36,408 nt of DNA, taken from Candidatus Competibacteraceae bacterium (GTDB taxonomy: Bacteria; Pseudomonadota; Gammaproteobacteria; Competibacterales; Competibacteraceae). Location: the NCBI GenBank assembly GCA_016790045.1, contig JAEUPW010000103.1:1-36408 (forward strand). Reading direction: 5' to 3'. Of this stretch, positions 6,746 to 14,470 are shown piece after piece (the first letter of the stretch is position 1; every line of letters begins with the position of its first letter). The translations under genes and the position numbers were made by a program. Under the pieces are notes generated by a model. It saw only the letters and a list, made by a program, of their open reading frames with translations. It did no database searches and was not told the DNA's origin.

Positions 6746-7369
6746 ATGCCGCTGTCCGACACGCTCTGGCAAGCCAATCTCGATCTCGCTCGCATCTGTC
6801 TCGAACTGCCGTTCCTGCAAGGCGTCGGCGACGGTTCGCTTTCCCGCCCGCGCTTTGCCTATTACATCGGGCAAGATGCGTTTTACCTGCAAGCGTTCGC
6901 GCGCGCTTACGCCATCGCCGCCGCCAAAGCGCCGGACTGGGTGGGCTATCGCACCCTGCACGAGCTGGCGGGCGATGCGCTCCAGGAAATGCAGTTGCAT
7001 CAGGGCGTCGCTCAAGAATTCGAGATCGATCTGGACCGGATTTCACCGGGGGCGGCCACCCGCCGCTATGTCGATTTTCTGCTGGCCACCGCCTGGGGTC
7101 AGGAAACCGGCCTGACGATCGCCGCCATGACCCCCTGCATGAGACTCTATGCCTGGTTGGGCCAACAATTGGCCGGCCGCCAACAAGCGCCGCACGCTTA
7201 TAGCGATTGGGTCACCACTTACGGCAGCGAGGCGTTCGAACGCGCCGCCGCCCGGCTGGAGCGATTGCTGGATCGCTATACGCCCGACACGCCCGCCGTG
7301 GCCGACGCCTACCGCTACGCCATGCAATGCGAGCGCGATTTCTTTCAGGCGGCCTGGCGGGCCGCGTGA
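6746..7369 (+). CDS. tenA: TenA family protein (thiaminase II / aminopyrimidine salvage)
   Basis: This 207-residue all-helical TenA/THI-4-type protein has YYIGQDAFYLQAFARAYA (39-56, with an Asp at 44), an SP-rich turn followed by YVDFLLATAWGQ, a candidate catalytic Cys at 131 (MTPCMRLYAWLG) and a late Glu at 196 (CERDFFQAAW). These match the Cys and Glu used by TenA to hydrolyse aminopyrimidine precursors in thiamin salvage. It stands alone and no TPP riboswitch is visible upstream. A short dyad, CCGAT-AAT-ATCGG, lies about 35 bases before the start. Some family members have other roles (PqqC-like relatives), but the motifs favour TenA. Confidence 0.85.
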   Translation: MPLSDTLWQANLDLARICLELPFLQGVGDGSLSRPRFAYYIGQDAFYLQAFARAYAIAAAKAPDWVGYRTLHELAGDALQEMQLHQGVAQEFEIDLDRISPGAATRRYVDFLLATAWGQETGLTIAAMTPCMRLYAWLGQQLAGRQQAPHAYSDWVTTYGSEAFERAAARLERLLDRYTPDTPAVADAYRYAMQCERDFFQAAWRAA

Positions 7370-7376
7370 ATTTGGC

Positions 7377-8123
7377 TTAGGCCAACCAGATCAAGCTGGC
7401 CATTCGGCCGGTGTGGTCGTCACGCCGGTAGGAAAAAAAGCGCTCGGCGTCGCGGTAGGTGCAGGAATGGCCCCCATAGATCGCCGTGACGAACAGCCGG
7501 CGCAACTGAAGCCGCGCCAAGCCGTAAATATCGGCCAGCCAGCGGCCGTTGGGAGACGGTTGAAAAAAATGGGTGTTGGCCCGGTCCAAAGCCAGAAAAG
7601 CGGCTCGCACTTCATCGCCGACCTCGAACGCGGTGGGGCCGATAGCCGGTCCCAGCCACGCCATCAACTCCATCGGCGGCACTTTCATCTGGCTGACGGT
7701 CGCGGCGATCACGCCGCCGGCCAAGCCGCGCCAGCCCGCGTGCACGGCGGCCACCACCGTGCCGGCGCGGTCGCACAACAAAATCGGCAAGCAATCGGCG
7801 GTCATCACCGCGCAAGGCTTGCCGGATTGGCGCGTCCAGGCCGCGTCCGCCGCGACCGGATCGCCCACCGTTTCGGCCGCCACGACCCGATTGCCGTGGA
7901 CCTGCTGCAACCAGGCCGGCTCGGAAGGATAACCGGCGACCACCGCCAACCGCCGCCGATTTTCGGTGACATGGAGCGAGGCATCGCCGACGTGGTTGGC
8001 CAAGTTTAAGCTGGCGTAGGGCGGGTGGCTCACGCCGCCCCGGCGGGTCGTGCTCACCGCCAAAACCCAGGACGGCGCGGGCCAGCCGGGCAGGATCAAA
8101 TCATCGGATCGCAATTCACTCAT
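7377..8123 (-). CDS. pgeF: Peptidoglycan editing factor PgeF (YfiH/laccase-domain protein)
   Basis: This 248-residue YfiH-family protein has QQVHGNRV (73-80), TADCLPILLCD (108-118) and AAVHAGWRGLAGG (125-137), giving the metal-binding His76, Cys111 and His128 set. In E. coli the protein removes misincorporated L-serine from peptidoglycan precursors; the family was earlier called polyphenol oxidase (multicopper laccase-like). It overlaps the rluD stop region by 8 bases (8116-8123), so translation is coupled. The rluD-yfiH order is conserved in Gammaproteobacteria. Confidence 0.92.
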   Translation of the reverse strand: MSELRSDDLILPGWPAPSWVLAVSTTRRGGVSHPPYASLNLANHVGDASLHVTENRRRLAVVAGYPSEPAWLQQVHGNRVVAAETVGDPVAADAAWTRQSGKPCAVMTADCLPILLCDRAGTVVAAVHAGWRGLAGGVIAATVSQMKVPPMELMAWLGPAIGPTAFEVGDEVRAAFLALDRANTHFFQPSPNGRWLADIYGLARLQLRRLFVTAIYGGHSCTYRDAERFFSYRRDDHTGRMASLIWLA

Positions 8124-9078
8124 GCCGGATTTCTCCGTCTTCGCTCAAGACTTTCAACAGCTCCACCAGATCGCCGGGCAATTCCGCTTGCCAGACCAAG
8201 CGCTCGCCCGTGACCGGATGGGCCAGCGCCAGCCGCTCGGCGTGCAAGGCTTGCCGGCGAAACCGCTGGATCGTTTCGATGCAGCGCGCGGAAGCACCGG
8301 GCGGAACGCGCGCCCGCCCGCCATAGACGGGATCGCCCAGCAGCGGCAAGCGCGCGTGCGCCATGTGGACGCGAATCTGATGGGTGCGGCCGGTTTCCAA
8401 TTTCACGCGCAGCAAAGCGTGCGCGCGAAAGCGGCGCAACACGCGATAATGCGTCACCGCCGGTTTGCCGCCCGCGACCACCGCCATCCGCTGCCGGTCG
8501 ATAGGATGGCGGCCGATGGGCGCATCCACCGTAGCGCCCGCGACCGGCGCGCCGTTGACCACGGCCAGATATTCGCGTTCGATGCGCCGCGCCTGCAGTT
8601 GCTCGACCAAGGCGCTATGGGCGCGCAGGCTGCGCGCGACCACCAGCAAGCCGGTCGTTTCTTTATCCAGGCGATGCACCAAACCGGCGCGCGGCAGGGC
8701 CGCCAGTTCCGGAGCGTGATGCAACAGCGCGTTGACCAGGGTGCCGTCGCGGTTGCCGGCGGCGGGATGCGCCACCAGGCCGGCGGGTTTGTTCAACACC
8801 AGCATATCGTCGTCCTGATAGCGGATATCGAGCGGAATGTTTTGGGCGATAGCTTGCAGTTGCGGCGCCAAAACCGGCTCGCCGCTGACGCGCTCGCCGC
8901 CGCTCGCCGGATCGCGGGGCCGGACGATCCGCCCGTCGACTCGCAACTGGCCGCCCTTGAGCCACTGCTGCAAGCGGCTGCGGGAATAGGCCGGCAGCGC
9001 CAGCGCCAGCGCCTGATCGAGCCGCATTCCGGCGCACTCGGCGGGTATCCGGCAGTCAATTTGTTCGATGGGCGCCAT
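8116..9078 (-). CDS. rluD: 23S rRNA pseudouridine synthase RluD
   Basis: This 320-residue protein has an N-terminal S4 RNA-binding domain (RLDQALALAL..., LQQWLKGGQLRVDG, residues 19-50). It is followed by an RluA-type catalytic domain with LVLNKPAGLVAHPAAG (93-108) and the catalytic motif HRLDKETTG (135-143, Asp138). The later GRTHQIRVHMAHARLPLLGDPVYGG block is complete. E. coli RluD makes pseudouridines 1911, 1915 and 1917 in helix 69 of 23S rRNA. The gene is divergent from bamD, as in E. coli, and coupled to pgeF. Confidence 0.95.
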   Translation of the reverse strand: MAPIEQIDCRIPAECAGMRLDQALALALPAYSRSRLQQWLKGGQLRVDGRIVRPRDPASGGERVSGEPVLAPQLQAIAQNIPLDIRYQDDDMLVLNKPAGLVAHPAAGNRDGTLVNALLHHAPELAALPRAGLVHRLDKETTGLLVVARSLRAHSALVEQLQARRIEREYLAVVNGAPVAGATVDAPIGRHPIDRQRMAVVAGGKPAVTHYRVLRRFRAHALLRVKLETGRTHQIRVHMAHARLPLLGDPVYGGRARVPPGASARCIETIQRFRRQALHAERLALAHPVTGERLVWQAELPGDLVELLKVLSEDGEIRHE

Positions 9079-9156
9079 GGTGGTTTTTGACAGTTCGGGC
9101 GTTATACTGCGCCAACCCTATCCTATTCTCGACCATTGCCGTTTCAGGCTGTAGCC

Positions 9157-9948
9157 ATGCGCCGAATATCCAAATCATTTTTCACTGGCCCCTTGATCGC
9201 CGCGCTGCTGGCGGGCTGTTCTCTGCTCCCCGAGAAAATTGACGAAACCCGGGGCTGGTCGGCCCAACGCCTCTACAGCGAAGCCCGCGAAGCCCGGGAT
9301 CAGGGCAACTACAAAACCGCGCTCGACTATCTGGACAAGATTCAGGCGCGCTATCCGTTCGGCCGTTTCGCCCAGCAAGCGCAGCTCGACACCATTTTCA
9401 TCCAATACCGCGACAACGAACCGGACGCCGCCATCGCCGCCGCCGACCGCTTCATCCAGGCCAACCCGCGCCATCCGTTTGTCGATTATGCTTATTACCT
9501 CAAAGGCTTGGTGAATTTCAACCGCAGCAATACCCTGTTCGAGCGGCTGGCTCCCACCGACCGCGCCAAAACCGATACCGCCACCGCCCGGCAATCCTAC
9601 AACGATTTCGCCGAACTGACCCGCAAGTTTCCCGACAGCAAATACGCCGAGGACTCGCGCCAGCGGATGCTGTTCCTGCATAACAGCCTGGCTTCCTACG
9701 AGATCAACGTGGCCGGTTATTATTTGCGGCGAGGGGCTTATGTCGCGGCGGTGAACCGGGCCAAATACGTGCTGGAAACCTACGCGCGCACCCCGGCGTC
9801 GGCCAACGCGCTCAGCATCATGACCCAGGCCTACATCAAGATGGGAATGCCGCAATTGGCCGCCGACAGCTTGCGGGTGCTGGAGCGCAATTATCCGCAA
9901 TCTCCGGATTTACCGAAGCTGAACGCGCTGGTGAAAAGAGCCGGCTAG
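9157..9948 (+). CDS. bamD: Outer membrane assembly lipoprotein BamD
   Basis: This 263-residue lipoprotein begins with a signal peptide and lipobox LLAGC, so Cys21 would be acylated. Tetratricopeptide-like helices follow. Recognisable BamD segments include LYSEAREARDQGNYKTALDYLDKIQARYPFG, NPRHPFVDYAYYLKGL and FPDSKYAEDSRQRM. With BamA it folds beta-barrel proteins into the outer membrane. I prefer the ATG at 9157, since it starts directly on MRRISKSFF; an upstream in-frame TTG at 9136 would add seven residues without improving the signal peptide. It is divergent from rluD, as in many gammaproteobacteria. A palindromic hairpin overlaps its stop codon. Confidence 0.95.
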   Translation: MRRISKSFFTGPLIAALLAGCSLLPEKIDETRGWSAQRLYSEAREARDQGNYKTALDYLDKIQARYPFGRFAQQAQLDTIFIQYRDNEPDAAIAAADRFIQANPRHPFVDYAYYLKGLVNFNRSNTLFERLAPTDRAKTDTATARQSYNDFAELTRKFPDSKYAEDSRQRMLFLHNSLASYEINVAGYYLRRGAYVAAVNRAKYVLETYARTPASANALSIMTQAYIKMGMPQLAADSLRVLERNYPQSPDLPKLNALVKRAG

Positions 9949-9955
9949 CCGGCTC
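9938..9955 (+). terminator. Palindromic hairpin at the bamD stop codon
   Basis: A perfect 18-bp palindrome (GAGCCGGC-TA-GCCGGCTC) contains the TAG stop of bamD and can fold as a 7-bp stem with a CTAG loop. A weak GTTTTC follows about ten bases later. It is probably the bamD transcription terminator or an mRNA-stabilising hairpin. Confidence 0.4.
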
Positions 9956-10032
9956 GCGCCGCGTTTTCGCTCCGGGGCGGTCGCCTCAGGCGCCCGGTTC
10001 AAGGGCTGTTCGATTATCGGGAGGATTGCATC

Positions 10033-10554
10033 ATGCGGGATTTTTTCGAAACCGTCCGCCACCGTCATTCGATCCGCAAATATCAGCCGGACATGGCGGT
10101 CGAACCCGAAAAGCTGTCCGCCATTTTGGAAATGGCCTGCGCGGCCCCTTCAGCGGGCGATCTGCAAGCCTACCGCATCATCGTGGTGCGCGATCTGGCC
10201 GACCGGCAAGCTTTGGTCGCCGCTTCCCACCAGCAGCAGTTTATTGTCGAAGCGCCGGTGTGTCTGGTGTTTTGCGCGGAGCCGGCCCGGTCGGAGAGCC
10301 AATTCGGGGAGCGGGGCGCGAAGTTGTACGCGCTGCAAGACGCCACTATCGCCACAGCCTACGCGCAACTGGCCATCGTCGCCGCCGGCATGGGGTCCAC
10401 CTGGGTCGGTTATTTCGAGGAGGAGAAAATTCGCGAGGCGCTCAAGCTAGACCCCGGTTTGGTGCCGGTCGCGCTGTTGAGCCTCGGTTATCCGGCCGAA
10501 TTGCCGGAACCCAGCCCGCGCCGGCGGTTGGATGAAGTGGTGGGGTGGCAATGA
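10033..10554 (+). CDS. Nitroreductase family protein (FMN-dependent oxidoreductase)
   Basis: This 173-residue protein has the nitroreductase-fold pattern: RHRHSIRKYQ near the N-terminus (FMN phosphate contacts), APSAGDLQAYRIIVV (38-52), the middle helix DATIATAYAQLAIVAAGMGSTWVG and LSLGYPAE near the C-terminus. It should bind FMN as a dimer and use NAD(P)H; the substrate is not predictable. GGGAGG about ten bases before the ATG supports the start. It lies between bamD and an AT-rich orphan gene and is probably transcribed alone. Confidence 0.85.
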   Translation: MRDFFETVRHRHSIRKYQPDMAVEPEKLSAILEMACAAPSAGDLQAYRIIVVRDLADRQALVAASHQQQFIVEAPVCLVFCAEPARSESQFGERGAKLYALQDATIATAYAQLAIVAAGMGSTWVGYFEEEKIREALKLDPGLVPVALLSLGYPAELPEPSPRRRLDEVVGWQ

Positions 10555-10603
10555 CAAACGTAGCGAATATTATTCAGTTTTCTCTTCAATTAAGGTATCT
10601 CAT

Positions 10604-11362
10604 ATGCTGAGCCCTAGTCGCAGCAATAATACCTCACGAAGAATTTTTATAGCTCTTCTAATAGCTCCCATATTAGTTATTGCCGCGCCACCAACGCAAA
10701 ACGATGTTGATGTTTACTCATCATTATGCAAGATTGGTTCTCAATCAACAGTCGCTATAGTTGGTGAAGGTGAAATCGGAGCGATTGGACGACGCATTCT
10801 TGGAGGTGAAGCAAAATTATCAGCTTCAAAATTGCAAGACGAATTTCCTGGTGTTATTGATGAAAAAAACCGCTTGCTTGCTCTACAGTCTTATCAAGAT
10901 TGTATGTATCGATATATTGAGCGCTTCCACCCAACTGAAGTCAATTTAGCATCAACTCAAGGATTTATTATAGGGCCAAACACGTCTTCCGAAAGACGCA
11001 GGGAAATTGTGTATCTTGCTAATGAGATTGAAAATTTCAAATCAAAGATGTCAAACGTCATAGCATCTCTTCCCACTGATTTCTATGATAAGCGTGATTC
11101 AAAAGACAAGAAGCCTAGAAATGATCCACGCCTAATTGGACTGGATAACTATTCACACTATAAGGCATTTCAGTCCGCTTCGGGTGGCTTAGATTTCACA
11201 AATCTAACAAACAATGACTTAGTTTTACTCTGCAATACTTATATCGGTGAAATTGATAATTATCGTAATTTCAAGAGCCAGTATGACCCCCTAAACTTAA
11301 TAGGTTATGGAGCTTCTGACGAAGCGCGCCGTATTTGTTCAGCCGTTGAACGAGGTCGATGA
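10604..11362 (+). CDS. Orphan AT-rich gene, predicted exported or membrane-anchored protein
   Basis: I do not recognise this 252-residue protein. The ATG at 10604 has AAGG 9 bases upstream and starts a basic n-region followed by a hydrophobic segment (about residues 14-28) ending APPTQ, so a signal peptide or N-terminal anchor is likely. The rest is hydrophilic with four cysteines, including DVYSSLCKIGSQ near the N-terminus and SYQDCMYRYIERF; these may form disulfides if exported. GC content is low: 37-38% in two 60-base lines counted, against 63% in a line of the adjacent nitroreductase gene. Codon use (AAT, TTA, ATA) is also foreign. No mobility gene or repeat flanks it. It looks recently acquired. 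Function unknown. Confidence 0.7.
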   Translation: MLSPSRSNNTSRRIFIALLIAPILVIAAPPTQNDVDVYSSLCKIGSQSTVAIVGEGEIGAIGRRILGGEAKLSASKLQDEFPGVIDEKNRLLALQSYQDCMYRYIERFHPTEVNLASTQGFIIGPNTSSERRREIVYLANEIENFKSKMSNVIASLPTDFYDKRDSKDKKPRNDPRLIGLDNYSHYKAFQSASGGLDFTNLTNNDLVLLCNTYIGEIDNYRNFKSQYDPLNLIGYGASDEARRICSAVERGR

Positions 11363-11440
11363 TATATCCTCCGATGCCAGCTTCAAAACCTTAAGTTTAT
11401 TAAAGTTCGCTTAGCGTCAATAGCAATCATCCGAAACGAA

Positions 11441-12100
11441 ATGTCCCTTTATCCGATACTTTTCGTTTTGGGTTGCGGCCTCGCGACCGGGCTGACCTAT
11501 TCGGTGATGAACGGCCGTTTGAGCGACGCTTACGCCATGGTTTCAACGCTGGAACAGGAAGTTTCGCGCAAGGAATCGGAACTGCTGGGCTACACCAAGT
11601 ACACCAGCTACCTCACCGTCGGCAAACAATCGCTGGCCGAGCAGATGAAGCTGCTCACCGCCACGATGGTCCGCGAGGAAGGCGTCACCCAGGTCATCGA
11701 GCGCTCATTGCTCGGACTATCCTCGACCGGCACCGTGGCCATTTGGTATTCGGCCGAATACTCGTTTGGCTTCGACCTGCAATCCGACAGCTACGACGTG
11801 CGGCCCATCGATTCGGGGATCGAGGTCCGCGTCAAGAAACCGGCCCTGATCGCGACACCCGCCATCACCCAGTTACGGTATCAGATTCTCTCGGGCGGGC
11901 TGTTCACCGACGAGCGAGGCGCGGTGCTGCGCTTGTACGAGGAAGCCGCCAAGAAAGCCAAGGAACAGGGCGAGGCGATGGCGTCCGATGCGGCGGTTGT
12001 GGCGCTGTGCGAGAAACGGCTGATCGCCTTCCTGCACGATTTTCTCGCCAAGCAACCCGGCGTGAAAATCGTCCCGCAGATCAGCGTCGTCTACCAATAG
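11441..12100 (+). CDS. Membrane-anchored protein of unknown function (possibly DUF4230-like)
   Basis: This 219-residue protein starts with one hydrophobic segment (about residues 4-20), followed by a heptad-like stretch that may form a coiled coil (SDAYAMVSTLEQEVSRKESELLG). A beta-rich middle resembles DUF4230-type domains: an AEYSFGFDLQ strand, then DSGIEVRVKKPALIATPAI. An alpha-helical C-terminus follows (LRLYEEAAKKAKEQGEAMASDAAVVALCEKRL) and the protein ends KIVPQISVVY. It probably sits in the inner membrane with the domain in the periplasm. GC content returns to normal here, so it is native, unlike the preceding gene. It is convergent with the VWA/MoxR pair. Function unknown; the DUF4230 link is a guess from pattern. 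Confidence 0.7.
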   Translation: MSLYPILFVLGCGLATGLTYSVMNGRLSDAYAMVSTLEQEVSRKESELLGYTKYTSYLTVGKQSLAEQMKLLTATMVREEGVTQVIERSLLGLSSTGTVAIWYSAEYSFGFDLQSDSYDVRPIDSGIEVRVKKPALIATPAITQLRYQILSGGLFTDERGAVLRLYEEAAKKAKEQGEAMASDAAVVALCEKRLIAFLHDFLAKQPGVKIVPQISVVYQ

Positions 12101-12105
12101 CGCTG

Positions 12106-12119
12106 GCCGCCACGGCGGC
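12106..12119. terminator. Small GC hairpin between convergent genes
   Basis: GCCGCC-AC-GGCGGC lies in the 25-base gap between the plus-strand membrane protein and the minus-strand VWA gene. No T-run follows on the plus strand, so it is only a weak terminator candidate. Confidence 0.25.
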
Positions 12120-12125
12120 GAGGCT

Positions 12126-13313
12126 TTAACGCGCCCGCTGCAACGCCCGAATCCCCTGCTCCAAACCTTCCAGCGTCAGCGGAAACATCCGCTCGCCCAT
12201 CAGCTCCCGCACCATCTCGATCGAGGGCACGTAGCTCCAGCGGTTTTGCGGTTGCGGGTTCAGCCAAATCGCGCGCGGGTAAGCGGCCAGCAACCGGCTC
12301 ATCCACACATCGCCGGCTTCCGGGTTGAAATGCTCGACGCTGCCGCCCGGATAATTGATCTCGTAGGGGCTCATGGTCGCATCGCCGACCAGGATCAACT
12401 TGTAGTCGTGGCCGAAAGTGTTCAGCACCGTCAGCGTCTCGGTCTTTTCGGTGTAGCGGCGGCGGTTGTCCTTCCACAGCCCTTCGTACACCATGTTGTG
12501 GAAGTAGAAATATTCCAGATGCTTGAATTCGGTGCGCGCCGCCGAAAACAGCTCCTCGCACACCCGCACGTGATCGTCCATCGACCCGCCCACATCCAGA
12601 AACAGCAGCACTTTCACCGCGTTGTGGCGCTCCGGCACCATCTTCAACTCCAGATAACCGGCGTTGCGGGCGGTGGAGCGGATGGTGTCGTCCAGATCCA
12701 GCTCTTCCGCCGCGCCTTCGCGCGCGAAGCGGCGCAAGCGGCGCAACGCGACCTTGATATTGCGGGTGCCGAGTTCGATGGTGTCGTCCAGATTGCGAAA
12801 TTCCCGCCGGTCCCAGACTTTCACCGCCCGCCGGTGCCGAGATTCTTCCTGACCGACGCGGATGCCTTCCGGGTTGTAGCCGTACGCGCCGAACGGCGAA
12901 CGCCCGGCCGTGCCGATCCACTTGTTGCCGCCCTGATGGCGGCCTTCCTGTTCGGCCAAACGCTTGGCGAAAGTCTCCATCAACTTTTCCCAACCGCCCA
13001 TCGCCTCGACCAGTTGCTTGTCCTCTTCGCTCAAGGTCAACTCCGCCAGCTTGTGCAGCCATTCCACCGGCACCGAAACGCCGATGCTTTGGTCAAACAG
13101 CGTTTCCAAGCCTTTGAAGTGATTTCCGAAAACCTGATCGAAACGGTCATAGTGGCGCTCGTCCTTCACCAGCGTCGCCCGCGCCAGATAATAAAACTCC
13201 TCGATGCTGTGAGCGGTGACGCGCTGGCTCAGCGCTTCCAGCAAGGTCAAAAACTCGGTCAGCGTGACCGGAATGCCCGCTTTGCGGAGTTTGAGGAAAA
13301 ATTCGGTCATCAT
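12126..13313 (-). CDS. VWA (CoxE-like) domain protein, partner of the MoxR ATPase
   Basis: This 395-residue protein begins FFLKLRKAGIPVTLTEFLTLLEAL, the N-terminal helical region typical of CoxE-like VWA proteins. It ends in a VWA domain with FLDVGGSMDDHV (239-250), VGDATMSPYEI and WLNPQ segments. The MIDAS metal motif DxSxS is here DVGGS (240-244): the first Ser is Gly while the second is kept. Such proteins work as adaptors of MoxR AAA+ ATPases in activating metalloenzymes or remodelling protein complexes (CoxD/CoxE, CbbQ/CbbO, RavA/ViaA). The MoxR gene ends 57 bases upstream on the same strand, so the two form an operon. The target cannot be read from the neighbourhood. Confidence 0.85.
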   Translation of the reverse strand: MMTEFFLKLRKAGIPVTLTEFLTLLEALSQRVTAHSIEEFYYLARATLVKDERHYDRFDQVFGNHFKGLETLFDQSIGVSVPVEWLHKLAELTLSEEDKQLVEAMGGWEKLMETFAKRLAEQEGRHQGGNKWIGTAGRSPFGAYGYNPEGIRVGQEESRHRRAVKVWDRREFRNLDDTIELGTRNIKVALRRLRRFAREGAAEELDLDDTIRSTARNAGYLELKMVPERHNAVKVLLFLDVGGSMDDHVRVCEELFSAARTEFKHLEYFYFHNMVYEGLWKDNRRRYTEKTETLTVLNTFGHDYKLILVGDATMSPYEINYPGGSVEHFNPEAGDVWMSRLLAAYPRAIWLNPQPQNRWSYVPSIEMVRELMGERMFPLTLEGLEQGIRALQRAR

Positions 13314-13370
13314 CGGCGAAACCTCTCAGGCGCGGACGTTCGCGGTTCGGCGGATCGGGACCGACGCCTG

Positions 13371-14222
13371 TCAATCGCGCTTGCGCCTCGACATGAACAG
13401 CAGTCGCTCGAACAGGTGCACGTCCTGTTCGTTTTTCAGCAGCGCGCCGTAGAGCGGCGGGATCAACTTGTGCTGGTCGCCGCGCAACGCTTCGGGCGGA
13501 ATGTCCTCCGCCACCAGCAATTTGATCCAGTCCAGCAATTCCGACGTGGACGGCCGCTTCTTCAAGCCCGGCACCTCGCGAATTTCGAAAAACGCTTCCA
13601 GCGCCTCGCCGAGCAAGCGCTTTTTCAAATTCGGATAATGGACGTTGACGATCCGCTCCATGGTGTCTTTGTCGGGAAAGCGGATGTAGTGGAAAAAGCA
13701 GCGGCGCAGAAAAGCGTCCGGCAGTTCTTTTTCGTTGTTGCTGGTGATGACGATGATCGGCCGGTAGCGAGCCTTGACCACTTCCCGCGTCTCGTAAACG
13801 AAAAACTCCATCCGGTCGAGCTCGTGCAGCAGGTCGTTGGGAAATTCGATGTCGGCCTTGTCGATCTCGTCGATCAGCAACACCGGCTGGACATCGGCGG
13901 TAAACGCCTCCCACAACTTGCCTTTGACGATGTAATTGCGGATGTCGTGCACTCGCGCATCGCCCAGTTGCGAATCGCGCAACCTCGAAACGGCGTCGTA
14001 TTCGTACAAGCCCTGCTGGGCCTTGGTGGTGGATTTGATGTGCCATTGCAGGAGCGGCCGCTTCAAAGCGAGCGCGACTTCCTCGGCCAATTGCGTCTTG
14101 CCGGTTCCCGGCTCGCCTTTGACCAACAGCGGCCGACCCAAGACGACGGCGGCATTGACCGCCATCATCAGATCGTCGGTCGCAACGTAACGGTCGGTCC
14201 CACGAAAACGCGATTCAGACAT
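13371..14222 (-). CDS. MoxR-family AAA+ ATPase
   Basis: This 283-residue AAA+ protein has Walker A GEPGTGKT (36-43), Walker B VLLIDEID (114-121), a sensor-1 region IVITSNNEKELPDAFLRRC with an arginine-finger pair, and a short C-terminal lid. It is a MoxR-type chaperone that acts with the VWA protein encoded downstream. I chose the ATG at 14222 because GGAGGAGC precedes it by about 8 bases and MSESRFRGTDRYV is a normal family start; the frame is open for 41 more codons upstream without family resemblance. It is divergent from cysK across a 248-base gap that holds AT-rich sequence and short dyads. Confidence 0.92.
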   Translation of the reverse strand: MSESRFRGTDRYVATDDLMMAVNAAVVLGRPLLVKGEPGTGKTQLAEEVALALKRPLLQWHIKSTTKAQQGLYEYDAVSRLRDSQLGDARVHDIRNYIVKGKLWEAFTADVQPVLLIDEIDKADIEFPNDLLHELDRMEFFVYETREVVKARYRPIIVITSNNEKELPDAFLRRCFFHYIRFPDKDTMERIVNVHYPNLKKRLLGEALEAFFEIREVPGLKKRPSTSELLDWIKLLVAEDIPPEALRGDQHKLIPPLYGALLKNEQDVHLFERLLFMSRRKRD

Positions 14223-14432
14223 GAGGCACGCTCCTCCAAGCACGGTGGCGGCGGTTGTCGCAAGGCGCATTGTTGGGCAGTGGGCGCGAAGGACGCAAGC
14301 GCAACGGCGCGCTTTCATTTTCCAAACAGCGCGCAAGTCCGCCACCTATATAAGAAAAAGCTATTTACAACTGCTAATTTATTCTTCTGGCTAAACAATT
14401 TTTTTTGTTACTGTTAGCGTTCGGTCCGCTCT

Positions 14433-14445
14433 GAACTCGGAGTTC
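14433..14445. promoter_or_regulatory. Perfect dyad upstream of cysK
   Basis: GAACTC-G-GAGTTC is a perfect 6-bp inverted repeat with a one-base centre, 25 bases before the cysK start codon. It could be an operator half-site pair or a small leader structure. The remainder of the gap between moxR and cysK (14223-14432) is AT-rich near 14345-14415, including AACAA-TTTTTT-TTGTT at about 14395-14410; a divergent promoter is likely but no single -35/-10 pair stands out. Confidence 0.3.
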
Positions 14446-14470
14446 CCCACCCACCGCGCGAGGACATCTC

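Noticed and set aside
9087..9108. Perfect TTGACA (9087-9092) followed by TATACT (9103-9108) before bamD
   Set aside because: The spacer is only 10 bp, far from the 16-18 bp needed for a sigma70 promoter; the -10 may be real with another -35.
12246..14417. Long plus-strand open frame (723 codons) opposite the VWA and MoxR genes
   Set aside because: It is the antisense shadow of two clear genes; composition is that of an antisense frame in GC-rich DNA and no domain is recognisable.
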